DNA from: Pollenia angustigena
Lineage: Eukaryota; Arthropoda; Insecta; Diptera; Polleniidae
Assembly (NCBI GenBank): GCA_930367215.1
Contig: OV884056.1
Location: forward strand, 226,601,127 to 226,665,126
DNA length: 64,000 nt
Reading direction: 5' to 3'
Shown here: positions 1 to 10,400 of the stretch, piece after piece
How the letters are laid out: every line of letters starts with the position of its first letter
Position numbering within the stretch: position 1 is the stretch's first letter
The notes under the pieces: model-generated
What the model was told of the DNA's origin: nothing
What the model saw: only the letters and a program-made list of their open reading frames with translations
The model's database searches: none
Made by a program: the position numbers and the translations under genes

Positions 1-177
1 AAAACACATATTATTTTCTTTAATTTGTTAGCAAGTAAAAATGCGTTGTTTTATGTAAAATGAACTATTTATTAGTAAAAAATAAAGAAATAAATATCAG
101 TCGTGCTCGATTATTGAGATTATTTATTGAGTTTTGCCAGCATGAAACTGTGCAAAACAAGCCTTTGGAAGTAATTT
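1..177. other. A+T-rich sequence, nothing recognised
   Basis: Plain A+T-rich sequence upstream of the first transposase fragment. No reading frame, splice site pair or repeat partner was seen. Confidence 0.5.
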
Positions 178-564
178 AAATTTCCATTTTGTACAATGTG
201 GATTGTACAATGTGTGAAACTTTCGCTTCACATTGTCCACAAAGGCCACGCTTAATAATTTGGCTTATCATATGGTCAAAGTTATCCATGCGTTTTGCCA
301 TTTCTTGTGCATTTGTGACATCTTTTTCTTTTACACGAACATTATTATTAGGAGTTGTTACCAATGCTTCAACAACGCTCACACGAAATAAAATTGATTC
401 ATGATTGGAGATCTTAGCATGCTGTGTAATTTCCAGGCAGACACTATGCAAGCATCCAAAGCATTAGTAAGAAGGCCTCGGCTCTTTCGTATAAAATATA
501 AGATACATATTCCACATTCCCTTCTATGACAACAGAGAAGAGAAGGAGTAACAAGCACAAGCAA
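178..564 (-). pseudogene. piggyBac-type transposase C-terminal fragment, frameshifted
   Basis: Read on the minus strand, this is a decayed C-terminal part of a piggyBac-family (DDE_Tnp_1_7) transposase, the nuclear enzyme that cuts and pastes TTAA-flanked elements. The first frame (564 to 379) holds TNALDACIVSAWKLHSML, which fits the family's conserved stretch after the catalytic core (hydrophobic segment, then an N-A-W motif). The match then jumps frame near position 410 into SVVEALVTTPNNN and ends with a short region holding C-G-Q-C, a possible remnant of the C-terminal zinc-binding segment. No N-terminal half or TTAA ends were found next to it, so it is a truncated relic. The family call rests on motif memory, not a search. 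It differs in sequence from the other two piggyBac relics in the window. Confidence 0.45.
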
Positions 565-668
565 AATAATATTTTTTTTTTTTTATCGCGTTACTATTTT
601 ATCTAACTGTGAAAGAAGAGAGAGCAATGACAACGTTTGTAAAAAGATATAAGTATGGAATGGAGCGA

Positions 669-1548
669 GCAGGCCTTGTAAAGGGCCGATGTTGAATGTG
701 AACCACACCTACACGTCAGGTTTTTTTCTGCATATCATTTGACATTTCTCAATTTCAATTTGAACCATGGAAAGATACACAATCGAGCAACGCGTTAAAG
801 TTATTCTGGCTTATTATGAAAATGGGCGTTCAAATCAAAATGCATATCAGCTTCTGTATTGAGGCACATTTTCACCTCAGTGGATTCGTCAATAAGCAGA
901 ACTGCCGTATTTGGGCGAATGATAATCCAAGAGTGATTGTCACCCACAAAGATTGACTGTTTGGAGCGGTTTTGAGCTGGCGGCATCATCGGGCCGTATT
1001 TTTGCCAAAATGAGGCCGGTCAGGCAGTTACTGTGAATGGTGTTCGCTATCGTAAGATGATAACAAACTTTGTATGGCCCGAATTGGAAGATATGGATGT
1101 GTATGATATGTGGTTTCAACAGGAGGGTGCCACTTAGCTAACGAAACTGAGGCCATTTTGCGCGACAAATTCAATGGCCGTGCAGTCTCACGTGGTGGCG
1201 ATGTCAATTGGCCGCCAAGATGATGAGATTTGATACCGTTGGTCTTCTTTCTTTGGGGTTATTTGAAAGAAAAGGTGTACGTCGATAAGCCGGCAACAAT
1301 CAAGAGCTAAAGGATGAGTAATTCGGCACATTTACGGCATAGAACCTCAATTATGCCTCAGCGTCATCTAAAATTTGGGCCATCGGATGGAGGTGTGCCG
1401 CCCAAGTCGCGGCGGCCATTTGGCCGATATTTTGTTCCATACATAATTGAACCATACCAATATTATCATACTAAAAAGAAATGACGATAATTTGTGTTTT
1501 ATTTAAAATCAACATCGGCCGTTAAAATTTAACCACCCTTTACAAAGA
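669..1548 (+). mobile_element. Tc1/mariner-type element, degenerate and internally deleted
   Basis: Both ends carry a related inverted repeat. The left reads TTGTAAAGGGCCGATGTTGA and the right reads TCAACATCGGCCGTTAAAAT followed by ACCCTTTACAAAG, so the left end appears to have lost about 17 bp inside the repeat. The transposase starts at the ATG at 766 (MERYTIEQRVKVILAYYENG, a helix-turn-helix type start). It then jumps by internal deletion to EAHFHLSGFVNKQNCRIW, next to the first catalytic aspartate region. Later pieces read WFQQEGAT (where the family has Asp, so D to E), then NWPPR, two stops, and FFLWGYLKEKVY. Stops and frameshifts are scattered throughout. It is a dead copy of a different subfamily from the copies near 19.1 and 28.8 kb. 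Confidence 0.8.
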
Positions 1549-1639
1549 ATTCAAACCCCTTCTTGAAGGCATCCGTACTTCTTCCTTTTCCTTCCTTTCT
1601 ACGTACATAGTGAAGTAGGCACACAACTTTCACATCACG

Positions 1640-2632
1640 CAGAAAAAATTATTGCCGAATTATTTTCAAACAAACGCTTGTTTGAAAATTTTTTGGATTT
1701 CTACAAATTTTTTTACTGATTCAATCAATATTTTCGTTTGATTTTTATTTAAAATGTTGACAACTTCAAGTTTTCATAATTTTGTATGAAATATTTAACG
1801 CTCCTTAAATGTGTCGGTTTTTTTGCATATTTTTATTTGATCGTAAGCAACACTTCTTTAATTGAAATGTAAGAACTACAACAAAAAACACATGCAGTCT
1901 ATTTTTGGACGCTTTAAAAAAGTACAGCAATAAGAAAAATGATCAAATAGCGTGACGAGGTTGGTAGTAAAAAAACAACAAAAACAATAGCAGGTAAAAA
2001 AAAAGTTTAATTTTTTTTAAACAACAGAAACAACACATTATAAGAAACAAAATACATTTTTGGTTGGTTTCAAAGTTGGTAAAAAAAAAAAACAAAATCC
2101 CGTATTCAATTTTTTCAAACAGTTTGTTTAAATACATCAAATACAAAAATAGAATGATGGCGAAAAACATATCGAGTCGGTCTGCCGCCGTTTTTGGTTA
2201 CATTTCTTCTTCATTAGCAAAGGAAAGGTTGCAGCAACAGTGAGTGATGAAGAAAAACACTGTGAGTATAAATAAGACTTCGTTCAAAAATTATTCCAAC
2301 AAAAAAATGTGTCTCAAAGCCAGCCGGCCGCTATGCTCTACTTCATCTTCGCCAACAGTGCTTGCTTGTGTGCGCGTCACATTGCTTGTGCCAAAACTTT
2401 TTTGTTTGATTCAGCAAAATTATTTGTTTGAAATTTATATGAATTTCAGTAAACTTTTTGTTTGATTCTGTAAAATTATTTGTTTAAAAAAATCGGCGTT
2501 TTTTTCAATAAACAAAATGCAAATAAATTGTTTGAATATGCGAATTTGTTTGTAGGACCGATTTCAGACAAAAAATTGTTTGATTCTACAAATTTTTTGT
2601 TTGAATTGGAAAAATAATTTTTTCTGTGAATG
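1640..2632 (+). repeat. Left arm of a 2.2-kb inverted repeat, unnamed element
   Basis: This arm begins CAGAAAAAATTATTGCCG and ends in the inverse of the same terminus (AATAATTTTTTCTGTG), so it looks like an element with its own short inverted termini. It is matched in opposite orientation by 3046-3837. Shared landmarks are the self-complementary AAACAAACGCTTGTTTG near the outer end and TTCAGACAAAAAATTGTTTG near the inner end. The arm carries many TTTGTTTGA/TCAAACAAA motifs. No transposase motif was seen. The minus-strand frame of 75 codons is low-complexity Phe/Leu and I do not count it as a gene. Confidence 0.75.
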
Positions 2633-3045
2633 CATGCAATAAATAAGGTTTTTAATTTTTTTTTTTTTTTTTTTTCAAAAAATCTTGTATTTTAGAACTC
2701 TTTAATAGCGAAGTGGGTAAAAAAATACCCATGGTCTAGGGGCCAAGGTTTGACAGGTAAAAAACACAAAAAACGCAATGTCAATATAAATGCCTATAAT
2801 ATCAAATGGACTTTTCCTTATAATACCAATTCTTTTTTTAAGTTTTTAATGCCATTTTCTCCCACCTTTATCCCATTGTCTGCAGAGATCCGTTACCAAA
2901 ATCTTATAAGAGAACATAAATCATTAAATTTAATTGCAATTTGTTACAAATAAACATCTAAAATCTAAAATGAAATAATAAAATCTACAAAGCAACAAAC
3001 GATTTTGTTACATATTCAAGCAAATTATATTCCAAACAAAGTACA
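2633..3045. other. Spacer between inverted arms
   Basis: A+T-rich spacer with a poly-T run at about 2655-2676. No coding motif was seen. It could be the loop of one composite element or host sequence between two insertions. Confidence 0.5.
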
Positions 3046-3837
3046 CAGAAAAAATTATTTTTCCAATTCAAACAAAAAATTTGTAGAATCAAACAATTTT
3101 TTGTCTGAAATCGGTCCTATAAACAAATTCGCATATTCAAACAATTTATTTGCATTTTGTTTATTGAAAAAAAACACTGATTTTTTCAAACAAATAATTT
3201 AACTGAATCAAACAAAAAGTTTACTGAAATTCATATACTAAATTTCAAAATAAAAAAAAACAGGTTTTTGCACAAGCAATGATGCGCACACAAGCAGGCA
3301 CTGTATTAGAAGATGATGGTAGAGAGAGCAGAGCGGCCGGCTGGCTTTGAGACACATTTTTTTGTTGGAATAATTTTTGAACGAAGTTCTTTTTTTATAC
3401 ACACAATGTTTTTCGTCATCACTCACTGTTGCTGTATCCTTTCCTTTGCTAATGAAGAAGAAATGTAACCCAAAAACGGCGACAGACCAACTCGATATGT
3501 TTTTCGTCATCATTATATTTTTGTATTTGATGTATTTAAGCAAACAGTTTGAAAAAAAGTTCTTATATTTCACATTAGGAAGTGTTGCTTACGATCAAAT
3601 AAAAAAATGCAAAAAGACGACAACATTAAAAAGCGTTAAATATTTCATACAAAATTATGAAAACTTGAAACCAATAACGCGTGTATTATATTTTTGAATG
3701 GTTGTCAACATTTTTGTTGGTTAAATAAAATAAAAAAACAAAAATTTTAATTGAATCAGTAAAAAAATTTGTAGAAATTAAAAAAATTTTCAAACAAGCG
3801 TTTGTTTGAAAATAATTCGGCAATAATTTTTTCTGTG
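3046..3837 (-). repeat. Right arm of the inverted repeat, unnamed element
   Basis: This is the reverse-complement partner of 1640-2632, about 200 bp shorter because of internal deletions. The inner end begins ACAGAAAAAATTATTTTTCC and the outer end finishes CGGCAATAATTTTTTCTGTG. The two arms are separated by about 410 bp of unrelated sequence. Reading frames here (for example 3377-3697) are repeat-derived and not supported as genes. Confidence 0.75.
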
Positions 3838-4167
3838 TATATTAAATCCCTAAAACAAGAAAATTGTTATTATAAGAATATTATTATATATTCCCTTAAC
3901 CAAATTTTAGTAGATTTTATTAACATGGATTTAGTTGTGAAAATTACTATTAAGGTTAGGCGAATATATACAACAAACTTTGAGAACAACAAAAAAAAAT
4001 TAATAAATATTATGTTAATGTTACATAATATAAATTATTATTTGTCACAATGCAAAATATTTATGTTTAATGTATGTACGTGGAATTTAAAGGCATGAGG
4101 ACGAATAATAAAATAAGTTTCTTATGTTGGGTTAGAAAAAAGTTTTTTCACATAGAAGTACACTAAT
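3838..4167. other. A+T-rich sequence, nothing recognised
   Basis: No motif, repeat partner or splice-like structure was found. The frame over 3802-4098 is low-complexity (Asn, Ile, Lys) and is treated as chance. Confidence 0.4.
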
Positions 4168-4683
4168 AGCCTTTTCACACTTGTCAACATTTAACATCAA
4201 TTTGCGAAGATGTTGGAATTTTCCCATAAGAAATACATAGGGCTAATAATGAAAATTTTTCAACATCCTTACAGAATGTTTCTATCTCATGTTGTACCCT
4301 TTTACATTTTTTGATTCTTTTAGTGTCATCACTAGAAAAGTGGCAATAAATTCTGTTATTATTGTGGCATCACTGACAAAATGGAAGTTGCTATGAAAGC
4401 AGCGCTACCATTTCGCAAGTTTTTCCTGTTTTGCAAGCCTTATTTTGCTTAATTTTGCTTAAATTATTAAACGAAATGAAATAGAAATACATTTTGGTGT
4501 TACCTTTTGAAATGTTGGCTCTTTTGTAGAAAAAAAGTATTTAAAAAAAATTAAAGTTTTTTTCCAGAAATGGTGACATTTTTTATTGATAGTAGATGTT
4601 AGATGTTTCAAGTGTGAATGCGTATTTCACATTTTCAACATCTTCCATGTGTTCCTCTAAAATGTATGCAAGTGTACAAAGGG
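4168..4683. mobile_element. Possible short inverted-repeat element (MITE-like)
   Basis: The left end CCTTTTCACACTTG is matched by the right end CAAGTGTACAAAGG in inverse, and both termini run inward to a GAAGATGTTG motif. Several further TTTCACACTTG-like and ACATCTAACATC motifs lie inside. No clear target duplication was identified and no coding remnant was seen. Confidence 0.45.
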
Positions 4684-5028
4684 TATTATACTACATTAAC
4701 ATCTACGCAAAATCTAGTACTTACGAGATTTCGAGGAAAATCTAGTTATTTTTGACTAGATTTCCCATACAAAACAAAATCTACTTCGTGGCTAGATTTT
4801 GACAAAATCTACTCAAAATCTAGTAGTACTTAATGATACAACTTTGGTTTTTTCTACAAAGCACTTAAAAATACTTCCCTGCACAAAAAAAATGACATTA
4901 AAAAAAAGTTTTATACAAATTGTAAAAAAAAATATAAAAGACAAATAATATTGTTTGACAGATGGACAAACACGACCAAATCAACTAAGAATTACTCAAA
5001 GTTATAGAATGTATATACTTTACTTGCG
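4684..5028. other. Degenerate AAATCTAG repeat tract
   Basis: From about 4700 to 4830 the motif AAATCTAGT or its inverse ACTAGATTT recurs at least six times in both orientations. This suggests remains of a small palindromic repeat. The rest is A+T-rich and unassigned. Confidence 0.4.
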
Positions 5029-5109
5029 TAACAGCCGTACCTAAACAAGAGCGGAAGGCGGAATGTGTCAACGTTGTATCACAAACAGTAGTGTTAACTA
5101 TTTAGTTTA

Positions 5110-6674
5110 TTAACCCTGCTGTTAGGTCAGAAAAAACTTACGAATGTAAGGTTAAGGGACCATTTGGTCCATATAAACAGCTTATATAAAAATCAAGTAT
5201 GGGATACGCCTTTTTTAATCAATATAGATTAAATATGTAAAAGACAATCGTGGGATACCCCATTTTTGATTTTTGTTGTAAAGAAACACAAATATTTGCA
5301 ATGCTTTATTCAGTTTGTGAGTTTTTTTTATTGTTCAGACGTGTTTTACTCAATGTTGAAAGTGAATCCGATATTTCAGACTCGGAAATGGAGTATATTT
5401 CAGAAAATGGCGAAACAAGTTCTTCTGAAACAGATACTGAACGGGAACCCGTCCAAGCTGCAGTTAACTCTGTTAATCCGTTTTTTATTGCTAAAAATAA
5501 AATAATGTCTGAAGATAAATTTCATATGACTAATAGTGCCATCCGCTTCGATGATGTTTTGAGTCGACGAAAAATGCGTTTATGATAAAAATTATGATAT
5601 TCGTGAACTGTGGGACCGTTTTCACCAACTTCTTTTAATATTTTATAATTGTCACAAAAATGTCACCATTGATGATCAACTTGTTGCAATCAGAGGGTGA
5701 TGTTCTCTTCGACAGTTTATGCCATCAACACCAGAAAAATATGATTTGAAATTTTGTTATCGGTGAACTCTAAGTTAGGCTACATACAGAAAATACAACC
5801 ATACCTTGGTTGGCCAAGAAATCCACAGCCTGAAAAGAACCAAGGGCAACACGTTCATTTTTTACACTTTTTAGTTGGTAAAAAACTTTAGGAAAGAAAC
5901 TTACATATGTAGGGGTTTAAGGTGGGGCGCCATGGCGTAGGTTTTAAGGTGGCTCATCAAATGGTTAGTTCCTACAGCATAAAGCGCAAAGCAAATCGAT
6001 GGCCAAACTTTGTATTTGCAAACATAATGGATATATTCGCTTTGAATGCGTTCATTTTATTTTCTAAAATCGACGTCTCATGGGCTCCAGCTGATCGGAA
6101 TCGCAGGAGATCTGATTCTTTGCGGCAACTATCACTTTCCCTGGCTAAGGAATATATGATGAAACGGACAAGATTACCTAAACAAGAGTTCTCAGCATAG
6201 TTATTCACTGAAATACGATCATCATGCATAGTTCTAGTGGTCTCTCCGAATAATAATACCTCTAACTCAGGGGATCTTAGGCGTGAAATATGTAGTTGCT
6301 GTAAGTCTAAGTCTGAAATAAAATGCTCCATTTGTAGCAAGTTTATTTGCAAAACTAACCGAAAAACATATTGATTATCATGCAATGACCATTTTTATAA
6401 ATTAAACTAGTAAAAACTTATTTATTTTAAATAAATGTAAAAAAATCAAAGAAAATATACTATGGAGCAAATGGTCCCTTAACCTAAGATTCGTAAATTG
6501 ATAATTTTCTCAGTCCTGTTTTGAGTTAGAACCTTGCATTTTTGTAAAAAACATTGTTTTATAAAAAGACCACGTGAGCTAAAAAACTAAGTCAGTATAT
6601 ATCACCGTTCAACAATTATAAAGGAAACAATTCAAAAATTGGACCAAATGGGCTTAACCTAACAGCAGGGTTAA
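5110..6674 (+). mobile_element. piggyBac-family element with TTAA ends, inactive
   Basis: The element is bounded by TTAA on both sides (5110-5113 and 6671-6674). Its terminal inverted repeats read CCCTGCTGTTAGGT on the left and the complement on the right. A subterminal inverted repeat around GGTTAAGGGACCATTTG lies at 5150-5166 and in inverse at about 6467-6484. CCC termini at TTAA plus a recognisable transposase remnant make the piggyBac call firm. The total of about 1.56 kb is shorter than a full family member, which fits the internal losses in the transposase. It is inserted in the MITE at 5032-6914. Confidence 0.88.
5250..6408 (+). pseudogene. piggyBac-type transposase, broken by frameshifts and stops
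   Basis: The N-terminal acidic segment (rich in Glu, Ser, Asp at 5360-5450) leads to SAIRFDDVLSRRKMRL, the family's conserved block before the DDE core. A frameshift at about 5583 moves the reading frame into DIRELWDRFHQLL, then NVTIDDQLVAIRG, a TGA stop at about 5699, and LRQFMPSTPEKYDLKF. These correspond to the conserved V-D-E-Q-L / R-P-S-K-P-x-K-Y region containing the first catalytic Asp. Most of the middle of the core is missing. The reading resumes at 5940 with HQMVSSYSIKRKANRWP and NIMDIFALNAFIL, the post-catalytic block. A Cys-rich tail at about 6272-6400 (ICSCCKSKSEIKCSICSKF) matches the C-terminal zinc-binding domain, with one Cys position changed to a TGA stop. It cannot make active enzyme. 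Confidence 0.85.
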
Positions 6675-6914
6675 AATCCACATAATAGAAATAAAAAGCA
6701 GAGAAAACCCCGCTAAATTGACTAAAAATAGCTAAATGGCCATTATTAATTAAGAATAGCGGCCAACTTCACTATTAAACGCGCTGTCAAAATCGGATTT
6801 TCCAATTGCAAAGCGTTGACGCCTCGCTATTTAGGGATGTTTCATACAAATTGTATGGGCATGAGAATTTTTGACAGTTAGAAAACGCTTTCCGCTCTTG
6901 TTTAGGTACGGCTG

Positions 6915-8203
6915 TAAATATTTTGTAATGTTAAAAATGAAGCCATCAAACTTAGTTAGCCCTTATTGGCTACTTATTTTAGTGAAGAGTATAAGAGACG
7001 AATAATATTTGTTCTATTATATTTAGCTTTAATTTGACCTTGTTTAATTTAAAAAACTCTTTTATTTTTTGTAACCAAAGGTTAGCGAAATATCGAAAAT
7101 AAATAAATTAATATTAAAAAGACCTAGAGCTTGATAAAAAATAAAACAGTTTTCTAATATTTGTTCTAAATAGTAAATCAAGTTATTTATGAAAGCTGAT
7201 CGACATTTGGTTCCACAAACTTTTTCGGATCTGTATTTCAAATCAAAACTGCTTCAGAGAATAAGAAACACTTTTACAATAAAATCATTATGCATTTTCT
7301 CAAATTTGTTCGTCCTTTCAAAAAAAAAGAGAAAAAGATTTGTCAGGTTATCCAAAAATGTATGGGAGTGATATTTCATCGTTTGAGTCAAATCTCCTTC
7401 CATCCAGTAATTTTTCTAGGCCAGTAAAAGTCACTCAGGTTTAATCCGAGAAAAGGGCGGATGAGGGAATAACGCGCAGGCTAATTTAATAGGTTAAGCT
7501 TAAAGAACATATGAAATTTTCTTTTTTAAATTTTCTCCCCAAAGCACACAGTGTACTTTAAAGAACATACTAAATGACGCACCTGATTAATATGTTGACA
7601 GTAGTCAACTCTGCCAGGAACAGTGCTGCCTTGTTAGTTACAAGGTGGGATATTCACGGACTAATTTACCAGCCCTCGTATATATATGACTAAGTTTATA
7701 ATATAAGTACATTTCTTGGTGTTTGATAGGAAATAATCTTTTTCAACCCTCAAGTGGGATTGGAGCTTTAGGTTATTTTGCAAATGAAACACTAGCAATC
7801 TAATATCGGCTGCGCCGAACCTTTGAGTTCAAATATTTCAGGACTGGACATTAAAAGTCCAAAAAAATTTTTAAAAAAAGCTAACGTCACAGTATTATAA
7901 ATTGTCCCGGACTTAGGCATAATAATATCTTTGACAAAAAATCACAAAATTATAAATTTGATCTAATTTAAAAAAAATATTACTTTTTTTTAGTTTTAGG
8001 AGTACTTATATATTATATTGGATTATGGATCGATCATCAGAAAATTGGGTAGTTTTAAAAAACAATAACATTAGTATAATGATTTTTGGATTTAATGCGT
8101 TTTAAAGTGTAAATTATGGACTGATAATCACAAAATTGCATGGTGTCATTTTCAGCCATATAAGGCTTAAAATTGTAGCAACAATATCTTTATTTGTTAC
8201 GGT
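6915..8203. other. A+T-rich intron-like sequence
   Basis: About 1.3 kb with no transposon ends that I could pair and no exon. Degenerate fragments around 7890-8160 (GGATTATGGATCGATCATCAG, GGACTGATAATCACAAAATTG) recur at roughly 100-bp spacing and may be an old tandem repeat. Confidence 0.4.
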
Positions 8204-8655
8204 TTAACCCTTAAATGCATACTGTTGCCATTTGGCTACATACCAGTTCAAGCTAATTTTCTTTACGTTCCAATGTGAGTGCATTTATAAAAGTTCGTTT
8301 CTAAGCACACACAAGCAGTATGAATAAAAATAAATCGTTACTTTGTTTTTAGTTGCTTTGATTTGTATTTATTTGGCATTTCATTGAGGTGGCTGATAAA
8401 GATCAGTTTCTTAGTTAAAATCAAATTTTGTATTTTTTTGTTTTCTAAGGACCGTGTATTATCACATCGGAAAAAAAAAATTTGCATCTGTTGACAGGTT
8501 AGCTATGGCCTGGTCATGTTTAATTTAACAATATTACTGAATAAATGCAATATTTTTGAAAAAAAATGTATGTTGCCAAATGTCTACAACATGCGTTTGT
8601 GACATAAATATTACTTGACGGTTACAATTTGTTTTGGGTAGACTGTGGTTAGACT

Positions 8656-9480
8656 GTGCCGTTAAATTTCCCGTTAAACGAACCACATAATTTATTTCGA
8701 CAATTATTATACGTCAATTCCATTAAAGTATTACCTATGGACTCAGGAAATATACTTGTTGGGCACAATTCACATAAATCGGATTGGAAAGAACTGCAAA
8801 TTACCTGCCGCAAAAAATTTATGAAACGGTCTGTTGCACGGGGTTTCTATGAGAAATTTGTTACAAATTATTAAAGTATAGCTATCTCTGTGACATGCTG
8901 AAAGGAGAATAAGCTTGTTACGTAAGCTTCAAATGACGTAGGCGCGGAACCGGTTGAAGATGCCAATAGATATGAAAAATCGCAAAAAGCACAAACTTTA
9001 ATAGCTTGTCCAAAAACGGTCGAAAATTATAACGCCTATATGGGAGGAGTTGACCTTATGATAGCTTTTTAGGCAGGTATTAAATAGCATGAAAAGTCGT
9101 AAGTGGTACTTATGATTAATTTACCATATGACGTAATAATTTCATGAATACTCTAAAAAACAAACCACCCAAACATTAAATTGCCAGATTCTAAATCAGA
9201 TCTGGCGGAAACATTGTGCTCCTATAAATCATATGAAAACAAACGAGGAAGACCTTCAACCAGAGAGGCAGATGGTGGTAAAGGCCCCGAGGACCTCCAA
9301 AACCTATACCGACACCAGATATACGAACCGATGGTATATGACATACTGAAAAGAGATGTTCCACTAAAAACAGGCGCAAACTTCCAGAGTGCAATGGATT
9401 TTCACGGACTGAGTGTACTAAATGTATAGTTGCTTTGTGCCAGATCAAAAATGGCATTTGTTTTGTATTGTTTCATAAAT
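8656..9480 (+). pseudogene. piggyBac-type transposase C-terminal half, broken
   Basis: In one frame the sequence reads from about 8917 as ASNDVGAEPVEDANRY and then PKTVENYNAYMGGVDLM, the family hallmark around the third catalytic region (Y-N-x-x-M-G-G-V-D). A stop follows, then in another frame MKSRKWYL, as in the conserved K-S-R-K-W-Y block. The KRGRPST motif at about 9240 precedes a Cys-rich tail that is best read in a third frame at about 9350-9470 (KLPECNGFSRTECTKC, then ALCQIKNGICF). This has the C-x-x-C spacing of the C-terminal zinc domain. The frame from 8656 to 8874 is the weaker upstream part. At least three frameshifts and several stops make it inactive. The N-terminal half is not recognisable. 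Confidence 0.85.
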
Positions 9481-10111
9481 AGAAACAAATTTCTGAACAC
9501 CTGTATGTAATATAAATATATATGTGACTATTCCCAGCTAGCATTTTGTAAAATTTTTAATCATAATCGAGTCTTTTTTGACTCTTCAACGCGATTAAAA
9601 AATCAGAATATGCGCTCATTTTCTGATCATAAATGATACTTTTGTCGGTAGAAAATGGTACCCTACCCGCGACTCTTCTTGATGAGTCATTTATGATAAG
9701 TTTTTTTTAATTAGTTTAGAGTCATTTTAGATTCTTTTCTAATGGTATATATGATCATTTTCTAGTCATTTATCAGTCTTTTTTAACTTCTTTTCTGCGT
9801 CTTTTTCGATTCATATATAAGACATATTTCTAATCGCCTATGAGTCATTAATCAGTAGTTTTTTTGTTATTTAGGAGTCTTGTTAAAAAAATGTATCAGT
9901 TTTATTCTATTCATTTAAGAGCCTTTTCTATGTTTTTTGCGATCGTTTTTCGAGTCATTTTTCAGTCTAATTTCGCTTCATATACGAGTCATTTATTAGT
10001 CTATTTCTATTAATTTAAGAGTAATTTCTACATAGATTGCAATCGTTTTTCGAGTCATTTATGAGTGGTATTGGTAATCGTATTTGACATCTTTCAGTTC
10101 TTTTTTCTTAC

Positions 10112-10189
10112 AAAAGTGACTCGTTTAATTAACATTTGAAACAAACAAAAATTTTGAAATGTTAAATGTTAATTAAACGAGTCACTTTT
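10112..10189. repeat. Perfect 26-bp inverted repeat (hairpin)
   Basis: 10112-10137 and 10164-10189 are exact reverse complements around a 26-bp spacer. The arms start AAAAGTGACTCGTTTAATTA. Confidence 0.9.
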
Positions 10190-10301
10190 GCACTCGCGTT
10201 CTAAAAACAGGCAGTAAATAAATTTTTTATATGTACATTTAAATTTATTAAAAACAATAAATTAATCCAACAAAAAAAAAAATGCTAATAATGCTAATAA
10301 T

Positions 10302-10306
10302 AATAC

Positions 10307-10343
<37 letters not shown>

Positions 10344-10400
10344 TAATAATAGTAATAGTTATAGTATTAATAATAATAAAAATATAATTATACTTAAATT
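10302..10400. repeat. TAA trinucleotide microsatellite
   Basis: A run of (AAT)n about 50 bp long at its purest (10302-10345), fading into imperfect AAT/AAAT repeats to about 10400. Confidence 0.9.

Larger units (their letters stand above)
5032..6914. mobile_element. PIF/Harbinger-like MITE split by a piggyBac insertion
   Basis: The outer ends are near-perfect inverted repeats of about 30 bp: CAGCCGTACCTAAACAAGAG at 5032 and its complement ending at 6914. Each is flanked by the trinucleotide TAA (5029-5031 and 6915-6917). A 3-bp TAA-type duplication is typical of the PIF/Harbinger superfamily. Removing the nested piggyBac element (5110-6674) leaves about 0.3 kb with no transposase, so it is non-autonomous. 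A diverged relative lies at about 62500-62690 and reads straight across the piggyBac insertion point. Confidence 0.75.

Noticed and set aside
3238..3697. 106- and 111-codon frames on opposite strands
   Set aside because: Both lie in the right arm of the inverted repeat and are low-complexity Phe/Lys/Asn sequence.
5972..6385. 137-codon minus-strand frame
   Set aside because: Shadow of the piggyBac transposase remnant, which reads on the plus strand with clear family motifs.
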